Source of the DNA: JBLMZI01 sp050258755
GTDB taxonomy: Bacteria; Bacillota; Syntrophomonadia; Syntrophomonadales; DTU052
NCBI GenBank assembly: GCA_050258755.1
Contig: JBLMZI010000003.1
Span: forward strand, 160,128 to 224,127
Direction: 5' to 3'
Length of the DNA stretch: 64,000 nt
A program made the translations under genes and the position numbers. The notes beneath the pieces are model-generated. The model was not told where the DNA came from. It searched no databases and saw nothing but the letters and a program-made list of their open reading frames with translations. How positions within the stretch are numbered: the first letter of the stretch is position 1; every line of letters begins with the position of its first letter. Shown here in pieces: positions 1 to 8,331 of the stretch.

Positions 1-111
1 AACTTAAAGGAAAACGAGACCGACATGGCCCAGCTCAACGAAGTGGCCCAGATGTTTGCCGGAGCAGCCACCCTGCTGGGAAGGATGATCGGCGGACTGA
101 AGGTGAAATAA
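1..111 (+). CDS. C-terminal end of an unrecognised protein (partial)
   Basis: An open frame runs from the first base to a TAA at 109-111 and gives 36 residues ending GGLKVK. The start lies outside the window. The visible tail looks alpha-helical, with an acidic segment followed by an alanine- and methionine-rich stretch. I do not recognise the family. It is read in the same direction as the lipoprotein gene that starts about 105 bases downstream. No clear terminator lies between them, so they could share a transcript. Confidence 0.55.
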   Translation, partial: NLKENETDMAQLNEVAQMFAGAATLLGRMIGGLKVK

Positions 112-215
112 AGAAATGGTCCCCCGCCCCCTTTTCATGTAGTGCAGATTGTGCACGTCTAGTAGAATTTGGACAAAGCAGATCATAGAAGTAAATATGA
201 AGGAGGGAGTTACAA

Positions 216-875
216 ATGAGAAAAGCAGCTGGTTTCATGGTAATCATGGTGTTGATCCTTGGCATTGCAGGATGCAGCGGCGCGAGCAAGGCGCCGGCCG
301 GTTCCGCTGGCGGCGGCGCACCGGCGGCATCCTCGGAATCCGGAAAGAACCCTTTGGCCGAATTGGCCGCGAAAGCAACCGGTGTTGACGGCATGGCATT
401 TGATCTGGTGATGACTTCCCAATCCATTGGCACAAAAACCATGAAGGGTTATGTCAGCGGAAAAGCGACCCGAATGGAGATGGAGACGGCCGGGCAAAAG
501 GTGATCATGATCCGGCAGGCCAATGGCGATTTTTATTCCTACATGCCCAGTGTCAACATGGCGATCAAGATGAAGCCGACCGGCAGCGCAGAGACGCCGG
601 CCGATTGGGCGGAAAAGTACAATGAACCGAAATACACGGTCAAGGAAACCGGCAGTGAGACGATTGACGGCATATCATGCGAGGGATACCAGATTCTAAC
701 GGGCGGTCAGGAAGAAAGCAAAATGTGGGTCCGCGAAGACAATGGCATTCCGATGAAGGTGGAGGTTGCGCAGGCCGGGGACAAGATCGTGGTGATGTAT
801 AAGAACATGCGCTTCGGTGCCCAGCCGGTGTCGTTGTTCGAGCTTCCGGCCGGGGTCAAAATCACCGAACAGTGA
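216..875 (+). CDS. Predicted secreted lipoprotein, LolA/DUF4412-like fold
   Basis: The 219-residue product begins with a short basic n-region and a hydrophobic helix ending in the lipobox LGIAGC, so it should be lipidated at Cys20 and anchored outside the membrane. A Gly/Ala/Ser-rich linker (about residues 21-45) follows. The remaining ~170 residues have the look of an outer-membrane-lipoprotein-sorting or DUF4412-like beta domain: alternating strands with GYVSGKATRMEME, then DGISCEGYQI and a late ELPAGVKI segment. Such domains bind hydrophobic ligands or act as envelope sensors; the actual role here is unknown. The start is supported by AGGAGGGAG ending 5 bases before the ATG. A strong terminator follows, so the gene ends its transcription unit. 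Confidence 0.75.
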   Translation: MRKAAGFMVIMVLILGIAGCSGASKAPAGSAGGGAPAASSESGKNPLAELAAKATGVDGMAFDLVMTSQSIGTKTMKGYVSGKATRMEMETAGQKVIMIRQANGDFYSYMPSVNMAIKMKPTGSAETPADWAEKYNEPKYTVKETGSETIDGISCEGYQILTGGQEESKMWVREDNGIPMKVEVAQAGDKIVVMYKNMRFGAQPVSLFELPAGVKITEQ

Positions 876-920
876 AGCTTGGGACGCCAACGGTATCATT
901 TCGACGAAAACAGCAGTGAC

Positions 921-967
921 GCAGAAAGAAGGAGCTGGTCTTCATTTGACCGGCTCCTTCTTTCTGC
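921..967 (+). terminator. Intrinsic terminator after the lipoprotein gene
   Basis: A near-perfect inverted repeat, GCAGAAAGAAGGAGC paired with GCTCCTTCTTTCTGC, encloses a short loop. The T-rich 3' arm supplies the U-tract. It separates the lipoprotein gene from the MarR-exporter unit. Confidence 0.75.
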
Positions 968-1045
968 GCCCGAAGGGGCGCATGGCAGGCGGAGAAAACA
1001 GAAACAAGGGGCGGCTTGACGAAACGAGAACCGGCCGCCGAATTT

Positions 1046-1107
1046 GTTCTGTACAGAACAGGTTGCGCCGATTATAATAGTTCAGTGCAGAACGTTCTAT
1101 GCAGAAC
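1046..1107 (+). promoter_or_regulatory. Three tandem GTTC-N6-GAAC operators around a promoter
   Basis: Three 14-bp palindromes of the form GTTC-N6-GAAC lie at 1046-1059 (GTTCTGTACAGAAC, perfect), 1080-1093 (GTTCAGTGCAGAAC) and 1094-1107 (GTTCTATGCAGAAC). A perfect TATAAT lies at 1073-1078, between the first and second sites; the -35 region would fall inside or beside the first palindrome. The last site ends about 40 bases before the MarR start codon. The arrangement is what is expected for autorepression by the MarR protein encoded immediately downstream, probably together with control of the exporter genes. Binding itself is an inference. Confidence 0.8.
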
Positions 1108-1147
1108 GATTAGGAATATCATTGGAATGACCGGGAGGTTATGTGCC

Positions 1148-1618
1148 GTGCCATATCAACAAGAACGGATGATCGAACTGCTTCGGGATGTGAACCGGGG
1201 CCTGGGTAAAGTGGTGAAAGAAGTGGTTGTATCGCATGACATTCCGCTTGGGGTTATGGTAGCGGCCCGAGAAATTTCTGCCGATCCGGGTATTACGGTC
1301 AGTGAGCTTTCGCGCCGTACGGGGATGGCGAAATCCCACATCTCGAACATCATTCGGGCCCTGGAAATGCGCGGTTGGGTGGAAAAGCGCCCGGACCCGG
1401 ATGATCAGCGGCTCTTGCACCTTGATCTGACCCCAGCCGCAATCCAGCAGCTTCGATTGGTCCGCAGTCATATCCGTGCCCGGCTGACCGCATTGGTTGA
1501 AGGTATACCGGCGCAAAAAGCAGCCGACATGATGGCCGGACTGGAAGAACTCCAATCGGTCTTAAAGAACGATTCGGCGCGAAAAATAGAATCCGGGCCG
1601 GATCAATCCAAACCGTGA
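1148..1618 (+). CDS. MarR-family transcriptional regulator
   Basis: This 156-residue protein has the winged-helix DNA-binding core of MarR regulators: ITVSELSRRTGMAKSHISNIIRALEMRGWVEKRPDPDDQR contains the helix-turn-helix and the wing with its DxRD-like turn, followed by a long C-terminal dimerisation helix. I chose the GTG at 1148 because GGGAGG lies about 10 bases before it; an ATG at 1127 and a TTG at 1016 are in frame but the upstream extension runs through the operators. Three palindromic operators and a TATAAT lie just upstream, so it probably represses itself. The two ABC exporter genes follow in the same direction within 80 bases, which suggests a drug- or lipid-responsive efflux switch. 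The ligand is unknown. Confidence 0.88.
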   Translation: MPYQQERMIELLRDVNRGLGKVVKEVVVSHDIPLGVMVAAREISADPGITVSELSRRTGMAKSHISNIIRALEMRGWVEKRPDPDDQRLLHLDLTPAAIQQLRLVRSHIRARLTALVEGIPAQKAADMMAGLEELQSVLKNDSARKIESGPDQSKP

Positions 1619-1696
1619 CCACCGCGCGGAACGGTGTTGCAGGGGCGTTTTTTCAACCGTCCTGAATCCGATTTAAATGAGAAAGGAGCAAGGTCC

Positions 1697-3424
1697 ATGC
1701 TGAAACTATACCGACATATGAAGCCTTTTTCCCGCTCGCTGACGCTCGTGATGCTGCTGGTGCTGCTCCAGACCTTGTCCGACTTGTATCTTCCAACCCT
1801 GATGTCCGATCTGGTGGATCTGGGCATTGCCCGCGGCAATATCAGCTATATCGTGCACACTGGCGCATGGATGCTGGTAATCGCGTTTGGCGGTATGCTC
1901 TGTTCCATCCTGGTGAGCTTTCTGGCAGCGCGAAACGCAACCGGCTTTGGCCGTCTGCTTCGGGAAAAAGTCTTTACCAGCGTGGAAAGCTTTTCCCTGC
2001 ACGAGTTTGACAAAATGGGCACAGCAACCCTGATCACCCGGACCACGAACGATATTAATCAGATACAGACGCTGACGTTTATGATGCAGCGAATGATGCT
2101 GATGGCCCCGGTCATGTGCATCGGCGGCATCTTTATGGCGGTTTCAAAAGATCGGGCGCTGTCGTTGGTGTTCATCGTTTCTGTGCCGCTTTTGGCCGGC
2201 GCCATCGGCCTGGTGATGGGCCGGGCCATCCCGCTTTTCCGGCTGATGCAGCAAAAGATCGACCGGATCAATCTGGTTCTGAGGGAAAGCCTGACCGGGA
2301 TGCGGGTCATCCGGGCATTTAACCGGACCGACTTTGAAACCGAACGGTTTAACGAAGCAAACCGCGATCTGACGGCGAATGCGGTCCGGGTAAATCAGAT
2401 TATGGCGACCCTGATGCCGGCCATGATGCTGGTGCTGAACTTTACGATTATTGCGATCATCTGGTTTGGCGCGGTTCGAATTGATCTCGGGGAGATGCAG
2501 GTCGGGTCCTTGATGGCGTTTATTCAATATTCGTTTCAGATCATGATTTCGATGATGATCTTTTCCATGATGTTTGTCATGGTCCCGCGGGCATCGGCCG
2601 CGGCTGAACGGATCAACGAAGTCCTGGATACGGTGGCCGAAATCAAAGACCCGGATCAATCCCTTCCGGATGGCAAGTCCGAAGGAAATCTTGAATTTGA
2701 GCACGTGACCTTCAGCTTTCCGGGTGCTGAGGAACCGGCGCTAATCGATATTACTTTCCGGGCCCATCCCGGACAGGTCACTGCCATTATCGGCGGCACC
2801 GGTTCCGGGAAAACCGCACTCATCAGCCTAATCCCGCGATTTTACGATATCGATCAAGGGCACATCCGGATCGACGGCCGCGACGTGCGGGACATGACGC
2901 AGGGTGAACTGCGCGGAAAAATCGGGTTTGTGCCGCAGAAAGCAGTCCTTTTTACCGGCACGGTGGCCGATAACATCCGGTTCGGCAAACCGGACGCGAC
3001 CGACCAGGAGGTGATTCGTGCGGCTCAAATCGCTCAGGCGGACGAATTCATCAGCGGAATGAAGGAAGGCTACCAGTCGGTGATTCAACAGGGCGGCACC
3101 AATGTATCCGGGGGGCAGAAACAGCGGCTTTCGATGGCCCGGGCGCTGGTGCGGCGGCCTGAAATCTATATTTTTGACGACAGTTTTTCCGCGCTCGACT
3201 TCAAGACCGACGCCCGGCTGCGGGCCGCCTTGAAAAAGGAGACCGCGGGCTCGACGGTACTCATCGTCGCCCAGCGGGTGGCCACGGTCATGGACGCCGA
3301 CCGGATTATCGTACTGGATGAGGGGAGAATCACGGCCATCGGCAGCCATCGGCAGCTGATGGAAACCTGCGGGGTGTACCGTGAAATCGTCTTCTCCCAG
3401 CTTTCCGAGGAGGAGTTGGCATGA
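1697..3424 (+). CDS. ABC exporter half-transporter with degenerate ATPase site
   Basis: The 575-residue protein has six predicted membrane helices (about residues 15-310) fused to a nucleotide-binding domain. Walker A GGTGSGKT lies near residue 367, signature VSGGQKQRL near 470 and Walker B IYIFDD near 490. The catalytic glutamate after Walker B is Asp (FDDS rather than DE) and the switch histidine is Gln (VAQRV). This is the pattern of the degenerate partner in heterodimeric exporters such as BmrCD, LmrCD and TmrAB. The start at 1697 is preceded by AAAGGAG; an earlier in-frame start at 1634 has no such site. The next gene overlaps by four bases (ATGA), so the two subunits are translationally coupled. 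Substrate is probably a drug, lipid or peptide; this cannot be told from sequence. Confidence 0.92.
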   Translation: MLKLYRHMKPFSRSLTLVMLLVLLQTLSDLYLPTLMSDLVDLGIARGNISYIVHTGAWMLVIAFGGMLCSILVSFLAARNATGFGRLLREKVFTSVESFSLHEFDKMGTATLITRTTNDINQIQTLTFMMQRMMLMAPVMCIGGIFMAVSKDRALSLVFIVSVPLLAGAIGLVMGRAIPLFRLMQQKIDRINLVLRESLTGMRVIRAFNRTDFETERFNEANRDLTANAVRVNQIMATLMPAMMLVLNFTIIAIIWFGAVRIDLGEMQVGSLMAFIQYSFQIMISMMIFSMMFVMVPRASAAAERINEVLDTVAEIKDPDQSLPDGKSEGNLEFEHVTFSFPGAEEPALIDITFRAHPGQVTAIIGGTGSGKTALISLIPRFYDIDQGHIRIDGRDVRDMTQGELRGKIGFVPQKAVLFTGTVADNIRFGKPDATDQEVIRAAQIAQADEFISGMKEGYQSVIQQGGTNVSGGQKQRLSMARALVRRPEIYIFDDSFSALDFKTDARLRAALKKETAGSTVLIVAQRVATVMDADRIIVLDEGRITAIGSHRQLMETCGVYREIVFSQLSEEELA

Positions 3425-5313
3425 ACGAAAGAGAGAAAATGCAAGCGGCGCAGGCCTCAAAGCGGGGTATGTTTTCGCACGGGGGCCCGATGGGACCCAT
3501 GGGCCGACCGGCGGAAAAGGCGAAGGATTTCAAAGGTACGTTCTACCGGCTGCTCGGCTATCTGAAGCCGCGCTGGTTCCGAATGCTTTCGGTGCTGGTC
3601 CTGGCAGTCCTAAGTACGGTGTTTTCGATCTGGAGTCCGAAGATTATGGGGAAAGCGACCACACGGCTTTTTATGGATTTTCAGATGATTCAGCGTCATG
3701 TTCCAGGGGCCCATATTGAATACGACTACGTGCTTCGAATCCTGTTTACTCTGGCGGCCTTATATATCGCAAGCGCCTTTTTCATGTACCTGCAGGGGCT
3801 GATCATGGCCGGTGTGGCGCAGCTGACGGTGTTTGATATGCGGCGGGATGTCTCCCGCAAACTGAACCGGCTCCCGCTGAAATATTTTGATTCCCGGCCG
3901 CATGGCGAAATCCTGAGCCGGGTTAGCAATGACATCGATAATATCGCCTCAACCCTGCAGCAGAGCCTGACCCAGCTGATCACCTCGGTGGTGACCCTGG
4001 TCGGGGTGCTGATTATGATGCTGACCATCAGCCACTGGCTGACCCTGATTTATCTGCTGATTCTGCCGTTGTCCGGCTTCATCACAGGGGGGGCAGCCAA
4101 ACGGTCGCAGAAATTTTTCGCGGAACAGCAGAAATCGCTGGGCGAATTGAACGGGCATGTGGAGGAAATGTATACCGGGCACCAGGTGGTCAAGGCTTTC
4201 GGCCGTGAACCGGCGTCAATCGAGATCTTCAGCCGTATTAATGAACGGCTGTACGATGCCGGTTGGAAAGCACAGTTTGTTTCCGGCATCATTATGCCGC
4301 TGCTGCAATTTGTCAACAATATCGGCTATGTCGCGGTATGCGTGCTCGGGGGTGTATTTGTTACCCGAGGGACCATCCCAATCGGTGATTTGCAGGCGTT
4401 TATCTCTTATTCCAGACAGTTCACCCAGCCGATCGTCCAGACCGCTAACATCATCAATATCGTTCAATCAACCATCGCATCGGCCGAGCGGGTATTCGAA
4501 GTCCTGGACGAACCCGAGGAAGTTGGGGAGAAAGCGGATGCCGAACCCCTGGCCGAGGTGCGCGGCGATGTCCGTTTCGAAGACGTACATTTCCGGTATA
4601 AGCCGGAAACGCCGCTGATTCAGGACATGGATATCGATGTGAAGGCTGGCGATACCATCGCGATTGTGGGTCCGACCGGGGCCGGCAAGACGACCCTGGT
4701 CAATCTGCTGATGCGGTTTTATGAAATCGACTATGGCCGGATTACGGTTGACGGGGTGGATATCCGGGATCTGAAACGCGGGGATCTGCGCAGCCTGTTT
4801 GGGATGGTGCTGCAGGACACCTGGCTGTTCAACGGGACCATCCGCGACAACATCGCTTATGGGAAAGAAGGCGCTTCGGACAGCGAAGTGACTGCGGCGG
4901 CGAAGGCGGCCCATGCGGATCATTTTATCCGGACCTTGCCGGACGGCTACCAGACGGTGCTGAACGAGGAGGCCACCAATCTGTCCCAGGGACAGAAACA
5001 GCTGCTGACCATTGCGCGAGCAATTTTGGCCGATCCGGCGGTGCTCATTCTCGATGAAGCGACCAGCAGTGTCGACACCCGTACCGAAGCCTACATCCAG
5101 AAGGGGATGCTGGCCCTGATGCGTAAACGAACCAGTTTTGTGATTGCGCATCGGCTTTCCACCATCAAAGAGGCTGATCTGATCCTGGTCATGAACGAAG
5201 GGCGCATGGTCGAAAAGGGAACCCATGCCGAGCTCCTGGCCAGGAAGGGCTTCTATGCGGAACTGTACAACAGCCAGTTTCTCGGGGCGGATCTGGAGCA
5301 GGCCGCCGGTTAG
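3421..5313 (+). CDS. ABC exporter half-transporter with intact catalytic residues
   Basis: This 630-residue partner has a Gly/Pro/Met-rich N-terminus, six membrane helices (about residues 55-330) and an ATPase domain with Walker A GPTGAGKT (near 420), a variant signature LSQGQ (near 522), Walker B LILDE (near 544) and the switch His in IAHRLST. It keeps the catalytic Glu and His that the upstream subunit lacks, but has the changed signature. The composite site using this subunit's LSQGQ and the partner's FDDS/Q would therefore be the non-hydrolytic one. The ATG overlaps the upstream stop and is preceded by GGAGGAG. A strong terminator follows, closing the marR-exporter operon. Confidence 0.93.
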   Translation: MNEREKMQAAQASKRGMFSHGGPMGPMGRPAEKAKDFKGTFYRLLGYLKPRWFRMLSVLVLAVLSTVFSIWSPKIMGKATTRLFMDFQMIQRHVPGAHIEYDYVLRILFTLAALYIASAFFMYLQGLIMAGVAQLTVFDMRRDVSRKLNRLPLKYFDSRPHGEILSRVSNDIDNIASTLQQSLTQLITSVVTLVGVLIMMLTISHWLTLIYLLILPLSGFITGGAAKRSQKFFAEQQKSLGELNGHVEEMYTGHQVVKAFGREPASIEIFSRINERLYDAGWKAQFVSGIIMPLLQFVNNIGYVAVCVLGGVFVTRGTIPIGDLQAFISYSRQFTQPIVQTANIINIVQSTIASAERVFEVLDEPEEVGEKADAEPLAEVRGDVRFEDVHFRYKPETPLIQDMDIDVKAGDTIAIVGPTGAGKTTLVNLLMRFYEIDYGRITVDGVDIRDLKRGDLRSLFGMVLQDTWLFNGTIRDNIAYGKEGASDSEVTAAAKAAHADHFIRTLPDGYQTVLNEEATNLSQGQKQLLTIARAILADPAVLILDEATSSVDTRTEAYIQKGMLALMRKRTSFVIAHRLSTIKEADLILVMNEGRMVEKGTHAELLARKGFYAELYNSQFLGADLEQAAG

Positions 5314-5365
5314 CCGCGCTGCTCCGGATTAAGGTGACGTATTTGGTTTCGCCGAGAAAACGAAT

Positions 5366-5406
5366 AAAAGCCCCTTTTCGCGTCTATCGGGAAAGGGGCT
5401 TTTTTG
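5366..5406 (+). terminator. Intrinsic terminator after the exporter operon
   Basis: AAAAGCCCCTTTTC pairs with GAAAGGGGCTTTT across a short loop and is followed by a run of six T. Confidence 0.9.
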
Positions 5407-5594
5407 TTTCTGGTGCAACGGTCTACAATGGAAATAGAACAGAAAACTTTGACAATTCCATTTCGCGCAAAGCACATTCATCATTGATCAACTACCGGAC
5501 ATAATAGGAGACCGGGAGCTGCCGCAAAACCGCGCAACCGGACGCGCACACTGCTGAAGCCGCGGTTTGAGATATAGACTTCCGGTATTACAAA

Positions 5595-5614
5595 TGTAAT
5601 AATACAATTACATA
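5595..5614 (+). promoter_or_regulatory. Palindromic operator candidate before the acyl-CoA dehydrogenase
   Basis: The perfect inverted repeat ATGTAAT-AATACA-ATTACAT lies 29 bases before the ATG of the acyl-CoA dehydrogenase. The size and AT content suit a TetR- or FadR-like dimer, as often found ahead of acyl-CoA catabolic genes. No regulator gene adjoins it, so the binding protein is unknown. The rest of 5407-5642 shows only a TTGACA at 5449 without a convincing -10 partner. Confidence 0.5.
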
Positions 5615-5642
5615 CAGCTATGCTGGCGAAGGAGTGGTTCGG

Positions 5643-6887
5643 ATGTTTGATTATTTGATGAGCCGGGAACAGCTCGCCTTGCGTGACGAAGCCCGGGAAA
5701 TGGCCAAATGGGTGCCGAGGGATTACATCCTCGATATGGATGCGGACAAAATCAAATTCCCGAAAGCGTTTCTGCAGGAATGCGGAAAGCGGAATCTCTT
5801 AGGGATCCGGCTGCCGAAAAAATACGGCGGGCGGGGCCTGGGCTGGGTTGAGGACGGGATTGTCGCTGAGGAGGTTTGCGTCCCCGGCTACATCTTCGGC
5901 TGTACCTGGGGGGTTGGCGCGGATATCGTCTGTGAGGCGATCTGCAACTTCGGGACCGAGGAAATGAAGCAGAAGTACGTGGTGCCCCTCCTAAAGGGTG
6001 AAAGTTTTGCCGCCGAATGCCTGACTGAGCCGCGCGGCGGCTCCGACTTCTTCGGCGCGACCACCACTGCCCGGGATGACGGGGACTCATTTATTTTAAA
6101 CGGTGAGAAACGGTTTATTGTCGGGGGCGAAGGGGCTGATTTTTTCCTGGTTTATGCCAAGACCGACCCTGCTGGACCGCCGAACAAATCCATGACCTGC
6201 TTGATCGTGGACCGGTGCGAAGGTGTTAAAACCAATTACCTGTATGGCTTGATGGGATGCCGCGGCGGCGGCACCGCCCGCCTGGTTTTCCAGGATGTAC
6301 GGGTTCCCAAGCGCAATGTGCTCGGGCAAATCAACGGCGCGACCGATATTTTCTATCCGATGATGATTCCGGAACGGCTTGGAACCGCGGCCATGACCAT
6401 CGGCGCAGCGCGTCCGGCCCTTGAAATTGCCACGGACTACACCGCCCGCCGGAAGGCGTTCGGAACCAAGATCAAAAACTTCGAAGGGGTCAGTTTCAAG
6501 GTGGCTGAAGCGGTTACCAAGCTTGACGCCTGCCGCAGCATGATTTATTGCACCGCGCGGGCGATTGATGCCGGCGTTCATCCGAACCGGGCCCGCCGTA
6601 TGGTTTCTGAGGCGAAAAAATTCGTCACCGAAGGGTGCTGGGATGTTGTGAACCTCAGCATGCAGGTGATGGGCGGCATCGGCTACACGGATGTTTTCCC
6701 GATCGAAAAAATTCTGCGTGACCTGCGGCTCTCAATGATCTGGACCGGAACGAATGAGATCATGAGCTTGATCACCGCGCTGGAGTGGTACAAAGAGCGG
6801 GAAATTGAGAAGAAAGCCAGCAACAAGCGGGACGCCGAGTTCGACTGTGTCAACGCGTTCGCCGAAGGGGAAAAGATTTACGAGTAA
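5643..6887 (+). CDS. Acyl-CoA dehydrogenase
   Basis: The 414-residue flavoenzyme has the N-terminal helical domain, the middle beta domain with AECLTEPRGGSD (FAD and substrate contact) and the C-terminal helical domain with RKAFGTKIKNFEG and MGGIGYTDVFP. It should oxidise an acyl-CoA to the 2-enoyl-CoA and pass electrons to ETF. The usual catalytic-Glu motif YEGT near the C-terminus reads WTGT here, so that Glu is Thr (about residue 368). A Glu in PERL (about residue 244) matches the position used in isovaleryl-CoA dehydrogenase, which also has no Glu at the later site. The ATG at 5643 has AAGGAG eight bases upstream; a GTG at 5634 overlaps that site and is less likely. The CoA-transferase follows 80 bases on. 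Confidence 0.92.
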   Translation: MFDYLMSREQLALRDEAREMAKWVPRDYILDMDADKIKFPKAFLQECGKRNLLGIRLPKKYGGRGLGWVEDGIVAEEVCVPGYIFGCTWGVGADIVCEAICNFGTEEMKQKYVVPLLKGESFAAECLTEPRGGSDFFGATTTARDDGDSFILNGEKRFIVGGEGADFFLVYAKTDPAGPPNKSMTCLIVDRCEGVKTNYLYGLMGCRGGGTARLVFQDVRVPKRNVLGQINGATDIFYPMMIPERLGTAAMTIGAARPALEIATDYTARRKAFGTKIKNFEGVSFKVAEAVTKLDACRSMIYCTARAIDAGVHPNRARRMVSEAKKFVTEGCWDVVNLSMQVMGGIGYTDVFPIEKILRDLRLSMIWTGTNEIMSLITALEWYKEREIEKKASNKRDAEFDCVNAFAEGEKIYE

Positions 6888-6967
6888 GGGAGGGAACGGG
6901 CGCCAGGCTTCCTAGGTCCGCCCACTCCGAACAGAATCAGCGCCTGAAGAAGCCTGACCCCGGTGGA

Positions 6968-8290
6968 ATGTTTGCTGAAGCTTATCGACAGAAATTAATG
7001 AGTTCGGAAGCCGCCGCCGGTTTGATTCGAAGCGGGGACGGCGTGATTGTCCCGCTGGCGAATGGTCAGCCGCCGGCTTTGATCAATGCCCTGGCGAAAC
7101 GGATTCTCGCTGACGAAGTCCAGGACGTCAATTACATCAGCGCGCTTGATGTGCGCTTTCTGGACATACATAATCAGGAGGCCTGCGGCAAGGCCGAGAT
7201 GGAGACCTTGTATGCCGGCCCGATTTCCCGGTATTTCGTCCAGCAAGGTCAGTTTGCCTACACCCCGCACCGGCTCTGGGAAGGACCGGATATCGCGGGA
7301 AATTGCCGGGATGCGTCCGTCTACATGATGACCGTCTCGCCGATGGATAAAAACGGATTTTTCAGCACCGGAACCAACCCGGATTATATCTGGGGAATGA
7401 CCCGGGAGTCAATGAAACACCGGGAATGCCGGATCCTTCTGGAGGTGAACCGGCACATGCCGCGGACCTGCGGCAATAATCAGTTCCACATCTCAGAGGT
7501 GACGGCGGTGGTCGAAGCCGATACGCCGCTGGTCTGCCTGCCCGATATCCCGGTGACCGCCGAGGATGAGGCCATCGGCCGGTATATTGCGGAACAGGTG
7601 CCGGACGGCGCCTGCCTCCAGCTCGGTATCGGGGGGATTCCAAACGCGGTGGCTCGCTTCCTGGAAGACAAGCGGGATCTGGGCATTCATTCCGAGATGC
7701 TCTGCGACAGCATGCTCGACCTGTTCCGCAAAGGGGTAATCACCTGCCGGCAGAAGAGTTTCAACCCGTATAAATGGATCGGCAGTTTTGTGCTCGGCTC
7801 GCAGGAACTGTACGATTTCGTGGCTGACAATCTGCTGATCGAGATGCACAGCTCGAAATACGTCAATGACCCGTATTGTATCGGATTGAATGACAATATG
7901 ATCGCGATCAATTCCACGCTGGAGGTCGATTTGACCGGACAGTGCGCTTCGGAGGCAATTGGTACGCAGCAGTATTCGGGAACCGGCGGTCAGGTCGATT
8001 TTGTGGAAGGCGCCTGGCGGTCCAATGGCGGGAAGGCGTTTCTGGCCCTGTACGCCACGTATACCGACAAGGAGGGCCGGCTTCATTCCAAGATTAAGCC
8101 GACCTTAAGCCCGGGATCGATGGTGACGACCACCCGGAACGATGTGCAGTATGTGGTGACGGAATTCGGGATTGCCTATCTAAAGGGGCAGAACATGCGG
8201 CGCCGGATTGAAGAACTGATCCGGATCGCGCATCCCGACTTCCGGGACGAACTCCGGTTCGAGGCGAAAAAGCTGAGATATTTGCCATAG
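6968..8290 (+). CDS. Acetyl-CoA hydrolase/transferase family CoA-transferase
   Basis: This 440-residue protein is the size of butyryl-CoA:acetate and 4-hydroxybutyrate CoA-transferases. It shows the CoA-binding GIGGIPNA loop, the catalytic Glu in IHSEML (E243), which forms the glutamyl-CoA thioester, and the GTGGQVDF segment typical of the family. It would move CoA between acetyl-CoA and another short-chain acid. Placement right after an acyl-CoA dehydrogenase suggests activation or release of the acid handled by that enzyme. The Shine-Dalgarno is weak (CCGGTGG), so translation may depend on readthrough coupling. Specificity within the family cannot be settled by sequence alone. Confidence 0.9.
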   Translation: MFAEAYRQKLMSSEAAAGLIRSGDGVIVPLANGQPPALINALAKRILADEVQDVNYISALDVRFLDIHNQEACGKAEMETLYAGPISRYFVQQGQFAYTPHRLWEGPDIAGNCRDASVYMMTVSPMDKNGFFSTGTNPDYIWGMTRESMKHRECRILLEVNRHMPRTCGNNQFHISEVTAVVEADTPLVCLPDIPVTAEDEAIGRYIAEQVPDGACLQLGIGGIPNAVARFLEDKRDLGIHSEMLCDSMLDLFRKGVITCRQKSFNPYKWIGSFVLGSQELYDFVADNLLIEMHSSKYVNDPYCIGLNDNMIAINSTLEVDLTGQCASEAIGTQQYSGTGGQVDFVEGAWRSNGGKAFLALYATYTDKEGRLHSKIKPTLSPGSMVTTTRNDVQYVVTEFGIAYLKGQNMRRRIEELIRIAHPDFRDELRFEAKKLRYLP

Positions 8291-8302
8291 TATACGGACG
8301 TG

Positions 8303-8331
8303 AAAGGGCTTTCCGCGGAAAGCCCTTTTTT
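8303..8331. terminator. Terminator between converging genes
   Basis: AAAGGGCTTTCC-GC-GGAAAGCCCTTT followed by T residues ends the CoA-transferase unit. It touches the stop codon of the sensor kinase on the other strand. Confidence 0.85.

Noticed and set aside
4468..5226. 252-codon minus-strand frame in the exporter gene
   Set aside because: It overlaps the conserved ATPase motifs of the plus-strand gene and has no family resemblance.
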